Of a stretch of DNA of 64,000 bases, positions 9,168 through 17,948 are shown in pieces. Position numbers and translations under genes: made by a program. Each line of letters starts with the position of its first letter. Within the stretch, counting starts at the first letter, position 1. The notes under the pieces were generated by a model. It was not told the origin of the DNA, did not search any database, and saw only the letters and a program-made list of their open reading frames with translations. This DNA comes from FW021-bin31 sp964647485 (GTDB lineage: Bacteria > Bacteroidota > Bacteroidia > Chitinophagales > Chitinophagaceae). Location: positions 1 through 64,000 of the forward strand of contig CAZYHV010000014.1 in NCBI GenBank assembly GCA_964647485.1, written 5' to 3'.

Positions 9168-10769
9168 ATGAAAAAATACCCAATAATTACATTTCTGACT
9201 ATAGGAATCTTTTTTCTGGCAACTTCATGTCGCAAATATTTAGATGTTAATGAGGATCCCAATAATCCTTCAAAAGTGAGTGCTGCTAATAGATTAGTGG
9301 GTGCCATAACGACTTCGAATGGCGCTGAGATGTGGAGAGCTTCACGTGAAATTGCAGCTGTCACCCAATATGGCTGTGCTAAATACGTTCCCGGTGCTGC
9401 CGAAACCTGGCGTTTTACTTCGGCCTACTATCTTATGCAAAATGCTTATGTTTGGTCCATGCCCAATTGCGTAGACTTAATTAATTTAGGAAAAGCTGAA
9501 AATAATCCACAATATGTAGGTGCCGGAGAAACTTTATTAGCCGCAGATTTTGGAATTTTGACGGATCAATTAGGAGATATTGTGGTACACGATTTTTATA
9601 ATGGAAAAAGCCAATTAAAATTGGAGCCAAAAGTAGAAAGCCAAAAAAAAGTATACCGGTATATAGATTCGTTACTTGATGATGCGATTGAACAATTTAA
9701 AGATCCTGCCAATAAGTCCAAACCCGGGTTAAATTCAGCAGAAGGAGATATCATCTATGAAGGAGATATTAGTAAATGGATTAAATTTGCTTATGCCTTG
9801 AAAGCGAGATATCTCAATCATCTCTCTAAAAAATCGGATTTATATGATCCGGATGCAATCCTTGATGCTTGTAGTCATGCCTTTGATGGGGATGGTATGG
9901 ATGCCGGTTTTCCTCATCTCTCAGATGGTATTCAGACGGATGAGAATCCTTGGTATAGTTGGGGCGGATTTGATACCGGACCTGTAACCGATCCGAATGA
10001 TGATAATTATGATCCTCGCTATTTTGCCTGGAGTCAGTTTTATGTAAATATGCTGACTTCTTTTCCGGTAACCAATACCCTTTATCAGGATCCTCGTATT
10101 GAAAAAATTATGAAACCGGCACAATCTGATGGTCAGTATAGAGGCTTACAGCCGGGGGGAGGATTAGAAGGAGGACAAGGGCTCCTGGCAGACGGTTCTT
10201 CCGGAGATGCTTCTAAAACGGATGGAAATGATTATGGTCCGTTTAGTAATAGTGGCTTTTATACAGATCAGACTTCTCCTACTCCTTTTATTACTTATTC
10301 GGAGGTGAAATTGATTGAAGCTGAAGCCCGGTTAAGATCAAAGGATGTGCAAGGAGCCTTAAAAGCCTACGAAGAAGGTGTTAAAGCAAATATGCGAAAA
10401 ATGGGCGTAAGCGCTTCAGCTATTAGCGCCTATTGGAATGCCCAACTTGCGGATGGCTTGAAAGCCCATTTTAATGATCTGACGAAAGGACTTAGTCATA
10501 TTATGCGTCAGAAATACATTACTTTGTGTCTCAATCCGGAAACATGGGTAGATATGAGAAGAATGGATTACAGTCAGGATATTTATGGACCTTCTCTCGT
10601 CCGTCCCTTACATATCAATACGGTCGTTTTTGACTCGAATGACCCAAATCAATGGATTCTGGCGATGCCTTATGAGAATAATGAAGAAACACGTAATCCG
10701 GATGCCGTTGGAGATAATTCTCCTCAGCATCGTTTGTTAACTCCGCTTTGGTGGGATATTGAAGAATAA
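9168..10769 (+). CDS. SusD-like-2 family outer-membrane lipoprotein (pair 2)
   Basis: A 533-residue lipoprotein. The lipobox FLATSC gives a lipidated Cys at residue 21, followed by RKYLDVNEDPNNPSKV, the hallmark opening of the SusD/RagB 'SusD-like 2' family. The SusD-type helix EVKLIEAEARLRSKDVQGALKAYEEGV lies near residue 380. ATG 9168 is preferred over the in-frame TTG at 9162. The stop codon overlaps the start of the next gene (TAATG), so the amidase is probably translationally coupled. This SusD subfamily is often found beside peptidases, which fits its neighbours. Confidence 0.93.
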   Translation: MKKYPIITFLTIGIFFLATSCRKYLDVNEDPNNPSKVSAANRLVGAITTSNGAEMWRASREIAAVTQYGCAKYVPGAAETWRFTSAYYLMQNAYVWSMPNCVDLINLGKAENNPQYVGAGETLLAADFGILTDQLGDIVVHDFYNGKSQLKLEPKVESQKKVYRYIDSLLDDAIEQFKDPANKSKPGLNSAEGDIIYEGDISKWIKFAYALKARYLNHLSKKSDLYDPDAILDACSHAFDGDGMDAGFPHLSDGIQTDENPWYSWGGFDTGPVTDPNDDNYDPRYFAWSQFYVNMLTSFPVTNTLYQDPRIEKIMKPAQSDGQYRGLQPGGGLEGGQGLLADGSSGDASKTDGNDYGPFSNSGFYTDQTSPTPFITYSEVKLIEAEARLRSKDVQGALKAYEEGVKANMRKMGVSASAISAYWNAQLADGLKAHFNDLTKGLSHIMRQKYITLCLNPETWVDMRRMDYSQDIYGPSLVRPLHINTVVFDSNDPNQWILAMPYENNEETRNPDAVGDNSPQHRLLTPLWWDIEE

Positions 10770-11455
10770 TGAAAAAAAAGGAAACCATCAATCGACTGAC
10801 GACGATTTTATCCCTGTTATTGTTTCTTTTTCTGGGAAGTTGTTCTCGTCCTACTTTTCGGATTATCGATAAACCTATTATGTTCGATTCTACCAGGAGG
10901 GCGTTGTCTCTCCGGTACATGAAAAACAGGTATGGGATGATAAAAAAGAAACCGGTCATTAAACCTGTTATGATCGTGCTTCACTGGACGGTTATTCCTG
11001 CTTTTGAAGGTACATTTGATACCTTTAACCGGGCTACCCTACCGGGGTCAAGAAAAGATATTCATGCCGCCAGTCCACTCAATGTTTCTTCCCAATATTT
11101 GATAGACCGAGACGGAACCATCTTTCAATTGCTTCCGGATACCGTTTTTGCGAGACATGTTATTGGGCTTAATTACTGCGCCATAGGAGTAGAAAATGTG
11201 GGAAGTGAACAACACCCTCTCACAAAGGCACAACTAAAAGCTAATGTAGCATTAATTCGATATCTTAAAAAGAAGTACCCTATACAATATGTAATAGGGC
11301 ATTATGAATATAAGAAGTTTATTGGGACTCCTCTTTGGAAGGAATCAGATCCGGATTATCTGACGGAAAAAACGGATCCGGGGACTTCTTTTATGAGAAA
11401 GGTCAGAAAAAGGATCAAAGACTTACATCTGAAAGGTCCTCCTGCAGATAAATAA
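10769..11455 (+). CDS. N-acetylmuramoyl-L-alanine amidase lipoprotein (Amidase_2/PGRP type)
   Basis: A 228-residue zinc amidase that cleaves the bond between N-acetylmuramic acid and L-Ala of peptidoglycan fragments. The lipobox FLGSC gives a lipidated Cys25. The Amidase_2 domain covers about residues 65-210. Likely zinc ligands are His72 (VLHW), His178 (IGHYEY) and Asp203 (KTDPG), the same His/His/Asp set as E. coli AmiD. It overlaps the SusD 2 stop by one base, so it acts with that uptake pair. Probably surface or periplasmic processing of muropeptides; the side of the membrane is not shown. Confidence 0.9.
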   Translation: MKKKETINRLTTILSLLLFLFLGSCSRPTFRIIDKPIMFDSTRRALSLRYMKNRYGMIKKKPVIKPVMIVLHWTVIPAFEGTFDTFNRATLPGSRKDIHAASPLNVSSQYLIDRDGTIFQLLPDTVFARHVIGLNYCAIGVENVGSEQHPLTKAQLKANVALIRYLKKKYPIQYVIGHYEYKKFIGTPLWKESDPDYLTEKTDPGTSFMRKVRKRIKDLHLKGPPADK

Positions 11456-11484
11456 GAATAGAATGAGGTGTTTACACTTCCTTA

Positions 11485-11625
11485 TGTGACTGAGGCTCTT
11501 AAATAAAAAGATAACAGAAGATATTGGGCTTTAGCCGCATCATCTATACGAGTGTTAAATACCGGACTCAAAGAAGGAATATGGGAATTACGACCAAAAT
11601 GATAGGCAATAAGCCGTGATACTTT
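11485..11625 (-). pseudogene. Possible gene remnant, 47 open codons with no start
   Basis: The 196-base gap between the amidase and the acylase holds, on the minus strand, an open frame between two stops that reads as plausible protein, including HFGRNSHIPSLSP and a C-terminal LLLSFYLRASVT before TAA at 11482-11484. It has no start codon and is bounded upstream by TAA at 11626-11628. I do not recognise the family. It may be the 3' end of a decayed transposase or other gene, or chance. Confidence 0.3.
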
Positions 11626-11651
11626 TTATGAATGGAGATAATCAATGACCT

Positions 11652-13898
11652 ATGAAACAGATGAAGATAAAAATGGTTGGTCTTATTTTAGGAGGATTGT
11701 CTTGTATATTTTTCTCTCAGAAAAATATATATGCACAAAACGTAGCTGATCAAGTGGTCATAAGAAGGACTGATTATGGTGTTCCTCATATTAAAGCCGA
11801 AAATCTCCGAGCTGCAGGCTATGCCATGGGATATATACAGATGGAAGATTATGGAGAAACAATTATAGACGGTTTAATCAAAGCTTGCGGCACTTGGGCA
11901 AGATATCATGAGTTAGAAGGTGAGGCATTAAGAAAACAGTTGGATAAGGATGTTGCCAATCGGTTGTACTATGAACAGGCTGTTTCTTCTTTTCATCGTT
12001 TAAATAATCAGACCAGAAAGCTGACAGAAGGCTATGCTGAAGGTATCAATAAGTATATCGAATTGCATTCAGAAGAATTTCCCGACTGGGTAAAACCCAA
12101 TTTTACCGGAGTAGATGTTCATGCTGTAGGGATAGGAAAGCATGGGCAGAATACAGTTAAACACTTTATACGTAAACAGAGAAAAGAAGATCGGAAGGTT
12201 GGATATTTATCCCCGGAAAAGTGGACTACGCCATGGACAAGCATAGCATTGAATGCCAGAGATGAACATCCAGATATCGGATCTAATGCCTGGGCTTTGG
12301 CTCCCGGTCGGACAAAATCCGGAAAGGCTATTTTGTTGAGAAATCCGCATTTGTATTGGGATGCCGGTTATTATGAAGCTCAAATGGAGGTGAACGGATT
12401 GTTTAATTTTTATGGTGATTTTAGAATAGGACAGCCTTTGGGAGTCGTGGGTGGATTTAATAAATATTTGGGCTGGTCAACAACCAACAACCATCCTGAT
12501 TTAGAAGAAATATATGCACTAAAGAAAGATCCCAAACATGCAAAAAGTTACCTTTTGGATGGACAATCTCATACATTGAAGAAAAAAACAGTTACGGTAT
12601 TTTATAAAAAAGAGAACCATCTTGAGCAGACTCAAAGGATTTTTTATTTTACTCCTTATGGGTCGGTAATTTATCGTAATAAGCATAACTATTTCATTAT
12701 CAAATCTGTTGCAGACGGAGAATTTAGAAACGATCAGCAATATTTAAAGATGATGCAAGCCAAAAATTTAGATCAATGGAAAGAGGCTATGAGCATGCAG
12801 GGATTGTATGAATCCAATTTTACCTATGCAGACGGGGATGGAAATATTTTTTATGTGTGGAATGCGGCTACTCCCATTTTGCCTTATGCAAAAAGAGACA
12901 AAAGAGGGGTTATCCATGTGAGTAGAAAGTCCCAGATATGGACAGATCTATATCCTTGGAATCAGCTGCCTCATCTCCTAAATCCGAAAGGCGGATATTT
13001 GCATAACGAGAATGATCCTTTCTATTATACCAACCTGAATGAAATTTTTCATAAGTCTGATTTTCCCGATAATTTTCCAAAGCCTAAATTGGGTTTGCGA
13101 AGCCAGTTGTCAATCCAACTCATTGGGGGAAGTGATCGATTTTCTTTAGAAGATGTGGTAAGACGAAAAGGAACATTGAAAATGTTGTTGGCAGACCGGG
13201 TTAAAGCAGATTTAATACAAGCCATTCTGGACGCTCAACCACAAGGGGAGGAGAAGGAGGCTCTTGACATAATCAAAAAATGGGATAATACGGTGTCTAA
13301 AGAAAGCAAAGGGAGTATCTTATTTAAAATTTGGTGGTATAAATATGTGGCACTAGTGAACAATGGACACCCGGTTGCTTCTACGCCGGAATCAGTTGGA
13401 TTTCCGGCTTCCGGAGAAAAGCTCTTTGCTGTTCCCTGGTCAAAGGATGATCCCATCCATACTCCTTATGGTCTGGCAGATAAAGACCTTGCCGTAAAGG
13501 CATTTCATCAGGCCATTCAGGATTGTAAAGAAAAGTATGGATCAGTTGGCGTAGAATGGGGAACGGTGCATCGAGCCAAGATAGGTAAACGAGATTATGC
13601 TGTAGGGGGCGCGACGGGATCTTTGGGCTGTTTTCGTGTGCTTTGGTATGCTCCGGATGCTGCTAATGACCGGAAATTGGATGTAAAAGGAGGAGATGGC
13701 TGGGTGATTGCTGTGGAATTTGGAGATATTCCACGTGCGTATTCTGTACTCGCTTACGGAGATAGCAATAAAGAAGATTCTCCCTATTACGGAAATCAGC
13801 TGAAAATGTTTGTGGATCGAAAGATGAAAACCGTACGCTATACGGAAGCGGATATAAAAAAACATACGAAGAGAATATATCATCCGGGAGAAGAATAA
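11652..13898 (+). CDS. Penicillin-acylase-family (S45) Ntn hydrolase
   Basis: A 748-residue secreted acylase precursor that should mature by autocatalysis into two chains. It has a signal peptide of about 28 residues. The alpha-chain region opens with VVIRRTDYGVPHIKA, and the S45 nucleophile motif GSNAW places the catalytic N-terminal Ser at residue 211. The beta chain continues with LLRNPHLYW and GGFNKYLGWSTTNNHPD. Family members hydrolyse amide bonds of penicillins, N-acyl-homoserine lactones or other N-acyl amino compounds. It sits 196 bases after the amidase and before a DUF819 membrane protein. Substrate unknown; quorum-signal or N-acyl-peptide cleavage are both possible. Confidence 0.92.
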   Translation: MKQMKIKMVGLILGGLSCIFFSQKNIYAQNVADQVVIRRTDYGVPHIKAENLRAAGYAMGYIQMEDYGETIIDGLIKACGTWARYHELEGEALRKQLDKDVANRLYYEQAVSSFHRLNNQTRKLTEGYAEGINKYIELHSEEFPDWVKPNFTGVDVHAVGIGKHGQNTVKHFIRKQRKEDRKVGYLSPEKWTTPWTSIALNARDEHPDIGSNAWALAPGRTKSGKAILLRNPHLYWDAGYYEAQMEVNGLFNFYGDFRIGQPLGVVGGFNKYLGWSTTNNHPDLEEIYALKKDPKHAKSYLLDGQSHTLKKKTVTVFYKKENHLEQTQRIFYFTPYGSVIYRNKHNYFIIKSVADGEFRNDQQYLKMMQAKNLDQWKEAMSMQGLYESNFTYADGDGNIFYVWNAATPILPYAKRDKRGVIHVSRKSQIWTDLYPWNQLPHLLNPKGGYLHNENDPFYYTNLNEIFHKSDFPDNFPKPKLGLRSQLSIQLIGGSDRFSLEDVVRRKGTLKMLLADRVKADLIQAILDAQPQGEEKEALDIIKKWDNTVSKESKGSILFKIWWYKYVALVNNGHPVASTPESVGFPASGEKLFAVPWSKDDPIHTPYGLADKDLAVKAFHQAIQDCKEKYGSVGVEWGTVHRAKIGKRDYAVGGATGSLGCFRVLWYAPDAANDRKLDVKGGDGWVIAVEFGDIPRAYSVLAYGDSNKEDSPYYGNQLKMFVDRKMKTVRYTEADIKKHTKRIYHPGEE

Positions 13899-13959
13899 AA
13901 ATCACCTGAAGGATGTATTTTAATTAGGTTATTTAAACGAAAAAAGTTTCTGTTATAAT

Positions 13960-15210
13960 ATGGAGAATACGGCTATTTTTACAGATAATGCAGTTGTTTT
14001 TGGGATTCTGATGGTCGTTTTAGGGTTGGTGTTTTATACTTCCGGATTGAAAAATAAATGGGTTAAAAAGCTATATGCTGTTTTCCCTCCTCTGTTGATG
14101 TGCTATTTCATTCCGGGAATACTGAATTTGTTGGGGGTGATAGATGGGACGCATTCTCCATTGCACGATCTCGGGAGTGATTATCTGTTACCGGCTTGTC
14201 TTATCTTATTTACATTAAGTTTGGATTTGAAGGAGTTGTGGAAGATGCGAAAGAAGGCAGGGGTTATTTTCCTCGCAGGGACACTGGGGGTGGTTATTGG
14301 TGGACCTGTAGCTTTGTGGATAACATCTATTGTAGCACCGAGTGTAGTGGTCGGTCAGGGAGCAGATGCCCTTTGGAGAGGATTTGGGACTTTAGCCGGT
14401 TCCTGGATCGGCGGGAGTGCCAACCAGGTGGCATTGAAAGAGATTCTGAATCCTTCTCCGGATTTGTTTTCTTCTACTTTGGCAGTGGATGTATTAATGG
14501 CATATGGCTGGATGGCAGTGTTGCTTTATGGAATTACCAAAAGCAAATATTTGGATAAGTTTTTAGGCGCAGATTCAAATGATGTGAAGAAATTGATAGA
14601 AAAAATGGAGCAAAAAGAGAAAAAAGAAAGCAGGATTCCTGAATCAAAGGACCTCATTATCATGTTTTCTATTGCTTTTGCCGGAACGGGGCTGGCAGCT
14701 TTGGTTTCTGATCCTGTTGCAGGGTGGTTTCAGACAAATTATCCCCAACTTTCTAAGTTTTCCTTGACCTCTTCTTATTTTTGGATGATTCTTGTGGCAA
14801 CGATAATAGGTATAGGTTTGTCTTTTACAAAAGTTCGTGGTTTAGAGCAGATGGGAGCTTCAAAGTTGGGAACTGCTTTGTTATATATGCTGATTGTGAC
14901 CATTGGGATGCAAATGAATATTCTCGCTATTTTCAACAATCCCGGCTTTTTTATGATAAGCTTTATTTGGATTTGCATTCATGCCATTATCATATTTTTG
15001 GTGACAAAATGGACGAAAACACCCTTCTTCTACATGGTTGTTGGGAGCATGGCCAATATTGGAGGAGTAGCTTCTGCAAGCGTTACCTCTGCTGCTTATC
15101 ATCCTTCTCTGATTTCTGTCGGGGTGATTGTAGGTGTTTTTGGTTATGCCATCGGAACCTATGCCGGCTGGTTTTGTTCTTTGTTAATGCATTGGGTATT
15201 AGGTGGATAA
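13960..15210 (+). CDS. DUF819-family integral membrane protein
   Basis: A 416-residue multi-pass membrane protein, with roughly ten to twelve hydrophobic segments by eye. It matches the DUF819 (YjcL-like) family, with features such as AGSWIGGSANQVALKE near residue 150 and a Gly-rich GSMANIGGVASASVTSAAYHP near residue 365. It has an even split of helices around a charged cytoplasmic loop (residues about 205-230, KKLIEKMEQKEKKE). The family is suspected to transport small organic acids or peptides, but the function is not established. It lies 61 bases after the acylase on the same strand and could import the released product; this is inference. Confidence 0.85.
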   Translation: MENTAIFTDNAVVFGILMVVLGLVFYTSGLKNKWVKKLYAVFPPLLMCYFIPGILNLLGVIDGTHSPLHDLGSDYLLPACLILFTLSLDLKELWKMRKKAGVIFLAGTLGVVIGGPVALWITSIVAPSVVVGQGADALWRGFGTLAGSWIGGSANQVALKEILNPSPDLFSSTLAVDVLMAYGWMAVLLYGITKSKYLDKFLGADSNDVKKLIEKMEQKEKKESRIPESKDLIIMFSIAFAGTGLAALVSDPVAGWFQTNYPQLSKFSLTSSYFWMILVATIIGIGLSFTKVRGLEQMGASKLGTALLYMLIVTIGMQMNILAIFNNPGFFMISFIWICIHAIIIFLVTKWTKTPFFYMVVGSMANIGGVASASVTSAAYHPSLISVGVIVGVFGYAIGTYAGWFCSLLMHWVLGG

Positions 15211-15220
15211 CCATCAAGTC

Positions 15221-15979
15221 TTATCTTTTCTGATCTGCATATCCAAAGACTTTTTTTAATAATGGAGTCGTTCGCCCGGAGAGATTTTCGCGGATATTGG
15301 TTTCTTTTTTGGCTACCATTTTAAATAATCCATCGATGGCTTTTTCGGTAACATAAGCGCTTAAATCCGTATTGACCGGCTGTACCAAGGGAAGTTGATT
15401 GTATTTACTGGTCAGTGTCCCCCAGTATTTCGTAGCATCTACTTTATTCAGGCTTTTTGCAATGACAGGTTGAAAGCTATTTGCTAATTCGGAAGTGGTT
15501 GTCTTCCTAAAATAATGGGTTGCTGCAGTGTCTGAACCTAAAAGAATTTGGGTGGCATCTTGAAAACTCATGGATTTTAAGGACTTCATGAAAATAGGTA
15601 GTGCTTTTTGGGAGGCATCTTCTGCTGCCCGATTGAGTGACAGAATAAATTGGTCACATAAGTCATTGAGCCCAATCTTTCGAAGGGTCTTTTCTACTTT
15701 CTGTGCTTTTGGAGGGAATAAAACCTTGATGAGTGCGTTATTGAAAAATCCATTTTTGGCAGAAACTTGTTTTACCCCTTGCTCTAGACCTATTTGTAAG
15801 GCTTCTTTCAGTCCCGACCTGATTTCTTTATGGGAGGGATCGGTGGTGTTGCTTGTAGAGCCGCTAGTGCCCTGGTCAAATATCCCGCCTTGTGTGCCTG
15901 CAATAGGTTGAAGACTGTCACAAGAAGATGCAAGACAGAGGCAACCGGCAATGATGGAAGACAAAATTATATGTTTCAT
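15221..15979 (-). CDS. DUF4197 domain lipoprotein
   Basis: A 252-residue lipoprotein with lipobox LASSC (Cys20). The mature part matches the DUF4197 family (GLKEALQIGLEQGVKQVSAKNGFFNN, then KVLFPPKAQKVEKTLRKIGLNDLCDQFILSLNRAAEDA). The function is unknown; family members are widespread envelope proteins. Its start overlaps the end of the upstream FecR-like gene by four bases (ATGA), so the two are translationally coupled. It is the last gene of the smpB-side operon and converges on the DUF819 gene 10 bases away, with no clear terminator between. Confidence 0.88.
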   Translation of the reverse strand: MKHIILSSIIAGCLCLASSCDSLQPIAGTQGGIFDQGTSGSTSNTTDPSHKEIRSGLKEALQIGLEQGVKQVSAKNGFFNNALIKVLFPPKAQKVEKTLRKIGLNDLCDQFILSLNRAAEDASQKALPIFMKSLKSMSFQDATQILLGSDTAATHYFRKTTTSELANSFQPVIAKSLNKVDATKYWGTLTSKYNQLPLVQPVNTDLSAYVTEKAIDGLFKMVAKKETNIRENLSGRTTPLLKKVFGYADQKR

Positions 15980-16548
15980 AGTGTTCTTTTTTGAGGATTG
16001 TTTTTTGTGGTGTCAAAGGCTTCTTTTTCCATGAGATCAATATCTCTATTGATTAAAATCATTTCTCCTTGGCGTAAGGTATCGGTATTGGGGAAATCAC
16101 TTTGATAAGATTTTGTCGCTATCAGTTTCCCTTTCAATACTTTTAAGGACTGTCCGGGACTACTGCTGTAGGCTTTTATTTTGAAGTCAACAGCTTGTGT
16201 TTCTAATTTCATCATCCCTGTAAAGATAACGAAACGATGTGTACTTTTCTTTATAAAAAAATGAGCTTTCCCATCTAATTTGAATAAGTACTTGTTTTGA
16301 TAGAGGCTGTCTGATATTTTTAGGGAAGAAAGTGAGTCTAAAAGTACCCGATTATTGTCAGGAATAGAATATGATTTGATCCGGGATGTTTTATTTTTTA
16401 ATTCGGTATAAGAATTTTCGTCTTTAAAATAAGACAAGTTTTGGTTTTGTTGAGTATCGGATGAAGGGGAAGGTTGGCAGCTTAATAAAAAACATAAAAT
16501 CATTATTCCCGGAAGGAAGAATTGTTTATTGTAAACCCCCATCTTCAT
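15976..16548 (-). CDS. Lipoprotein with FecR-like domain, function unknown
   Basis: A 190-residue lipoprotein (lipobox FLLSC, Cys24). The C-terminal half resembles a FecR periplasmic sensor domain: LDGKAHFFIKKSTHRFVIFTG, then FKIKAYSSSPGQSLKVLKGKL, then LRQGEMILINRD. There is no transmembrane helix or cytoplasmic anti-sigma part, so it is not a normal anti-sigma factor. It follows smpB by three bases and overlaps the DUF4197 gene. It may be an envelope protein using the FecR fold structurally. The family assignment rests on pattern only. Confidence 0.6.
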   Translation of the reverse strand: MKMGVYNKQFFLPGIMILCFLLSCQPSPSSDTQQNQNLSYFKDENSYTELKNKTSRIKSYSIPDNNRVLLDSLSSLKISDSLYQNKYLFKLDGKAHFFIKKSTHRFVIFTGMMKLETQAVDFKIKAYSSSPGQSLKVLKGKLIATKSYQSDFPNTDTLRQGEMILINRDIDLMEKEAFDTTKNNPQKRTL

Positions 16549-16551
16549 CGA

Positions 16552-16998
16552 TTAATACCGTTTTAATTCTCGTTTCATTTGACGGTCAATATCTTTTCGC
16601 TTGATGCTTTCTCGTTTGTCGTATAGTTTTTTCCCTTTTGCCAGACCTACTTCTACTTTTGCTAATCCGTCATTATTGATAAACAGTCGAAGGGGCATAA
16701 TGGTAAATCCCCTTTCTTTTGTTTTGTTCAACCATTTTCTTAATTCTCTTTTTTGAAGAAGGAGTTTACGAATCCGCAACGGATCATGGTTGGCATAAGT
16801 ACCATGTGAATATTCAGAAATATGGAGGTTTTTGAGATATAGTTCTCCTTTAGAAGAAAAATAACAGTAGGCGTCATTGAAACTTGCTTTTCCTTCCCGA
16901 ATGGCTTTTATTTCGGTGCCTGTCAGGACAATTCCTGCTACATATTTGGCTTCAATGTAGTATTCAAAATGTGCAGAACGGTTTTTAACCTGTTTCAT
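16552..16998 (-). CDS. smpB: SsrA-binding protein SmpB (trans-translation)
   Basis: A 148-residue RNA-binding partner of tmRNA that rescues stalled ribosomes. Characteristic segments are EYYIEAKYVAGIVLTGTEIKAIR, the GLAKGKKLYDKRESIK stretch near the C-terminus and the basic tail RQMKRELKRY that enters the decoding centre. ATG at 16998 is chosen because a strong AAGGAGG lies five bases ahead of it; the in-frame GTG at 17004 falls inside that Shine-Dalgarno sequence. It lies about 14 bases after accD and three before the FecR-like gene. No ssrA gene was seen nearby. Confidence 0.97.
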   Translation of the reverse strand: MKQVKNRSAHFEYYIEAKYVAGIVLTGTEIKAIREGKASFNDAYCYFSSKGELYLKNLHISEYSHGTYANHDPLRIRKLLLQKRELRKWLNKTKERGFTIMPLRLFINNDGLAKVEVGLAKGKKLYDKRESIKRKDIDRQMKRELKRY

Positions 16999-17003
16999 GA
17001 CCA

Positions 17004-17010
17004 CCTCCTT
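17004..17010 (-). promoter_or_regulatory. Strong Shine-Dalgarno sequence of smpB
   Basis: AAGGAGG, read on the minus strand, sits five bases before the smpB ATG. Strong Shine-Dalgarno sequences are rare in Bacteroidota, and most genes in this window lack one. It decides the start at 16998. Confidence 0.8.
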
Positions 17011-17012
17011 TT

Positions 17013-17864
17013 TTATTTATTCAAGAGTAAACCGTAGCATTGGCTCAATTTATTTTTGAGGTGCTTTCTTTCTACTATAAAATCAAGAAATCCATGATCT
17101 AGTAAGAATTCTGATCGTTGAAATCCTTCGGGTAAATCCTTTTTAATGGTTTCTTTAATCACTCGAGGACCTGCAAATCCGATTAAAGCTTCTGGTTCGG
17201 CAATATTAAGATCTCCCAGCATGGCAAAAGATGCTGTGACTCCACCTGTGGTGGGATCGGTACAGAGAGAGATAAAAGGGAGTTTTGCATCTGCCAGTTG
17301 AGTTAACTTTGCAGATGTTTTTGCCATTTGCATGAGGGAAAAGGCACTCTCCATCATGCGGGCGCCACCGGACTTACTGATAATTAGAAATGAAGTTTTA
17401 TGTGCTATACTATAATCTATAGCACGGGCTATTTTTTCTCCTACTACAGAGCCCATTGATCCTCCAATAAAATCAAAATTCATACAGGCGATGGTCAATT
17501 CTAAACCATTTATTTTTCCGGTTCCTACCGTAAGCGCGTCTTTACGGCCTGTTTTTTTCTGTGCTGTTTTTAATCTTTTATCGTACGATTTTAAATCGTT
17601 AAATCCCAGATAGTCTTTAGGAGAGATGTCCGTGTAAAGCTCCTCATACTTTCCTCTATCAAAAAGAATTTTAAAATATTCTTCAGCATTAATGCGATTG
17701 TGGTAATTGCATTTTTCGCATACGTATAAGTTCTCTATTAGATCCTGGCGGGTAACGGTATGTTTACATCGTGGACATCTAAACCACAACCCGTCTGGGG
17801 TTTCTTTTTTTTCTTCTGTTGCCGTAGAAACACCTCTTTTTATACGTTCAAACCAATTTGCCAT
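17013..17864 (-). CDS. accD: Acetyl-CoA carboxylase carboxyltransferase subunit beta
   Basis: A 283-residue subunit that, with AccA, transfers carboxyl from biotin to acetyl-CoA to make malonyl-CoA for fatty acid synthesis. The N-terminal zinc ribbon has Cys30, Cys33, Cys49 and Cys52 (CPRC and CEKC). The crotonase-fold carboxyltransferase core contains GGSMGSVVGEKI, SGGARMMESAFSLMQMAKT and DPTTGGVTASFAMLGD. Length and motifs are typical. It heads the minus-strand run accD-smpB-FecR-like-DUF4197. A terminator separates it from the aldolase gene upstream, so it should have its own promoter in the 84-base gap, though none is obvious. Confidence 0.97.
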   Translation of the reverse strand: MANWFERIKRGVSTATEEKKETPDGLWFRCPRCKHTVTRQDLIENLYVCEKCNYHNRINAEEYFKILFDRGKYEELYTDISPKDYLGFNDLKSYDKRLKTAQKKTGRKDALTVGTGKINGLELTIACMNFDFIGGSMGSVVGEKIARAIDYSIAHKTSFLIISKSGGARMMESAFSLMQMAKTSAKLTQLADAKLPFISLCTDPTTGGVTASFAMLGDLNIAEPEALIGFAGPRVIKETIKKDLPEGFQRSEFLLDHGFLDFIVERKHLKNKLSQCYGLLLNK

Positions 17865-17899
17865 AAGATAGAATCTTGAAGTTTAGAAAATTGAATTAT

Positions 17900-17937
17900 A
17901 AAAAGAAAAAAGTGCAGCAAAGTCTTTCGCTACACTT
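17900..17937 (-). terminator. Rho-independent terminator of the aldolase gene
   Basis: Read on the minus strand, AAGTGTAGCGAAAG pairs with CTTTGCTGCACTT with one mismatch and one bulge. The hairpin is followed directly by a T-rich tract (TTTTTTCTTTTT). It begins about a dozen bases after the aldolase stop codon. Confidence 0.85.
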
Positions 17938-17948
17938 CCTCTTATATT

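Noticed and set aside
11465..11480. Hairpin GAGGTGT/ACACTTC after the amidase gene
   Set aside because: Short loop, one G-T pair and no T run, so not supported as a terminator.
13926..13942. LacI-type half-site (TTTAAACGA) before the DUF819 gene
   Set aside because: Only one half of the palindrome is present and no promoter boxes accompany it; probably chance in AT-rich DNA.
14781..15233. 150-codon frame on the plus strand overlapping the DUF819 gene
   Set aside because: Cys/Trp/Tyr/His-rich translation typical of a shifted frame over a membrane protein gene; the DUF819 frame is continuous.
15570..15911. 113-codon frame antisense to the DUF4197 gene
   Set aside because: No motif, and opposite a gene with a clear lipobox and family match.
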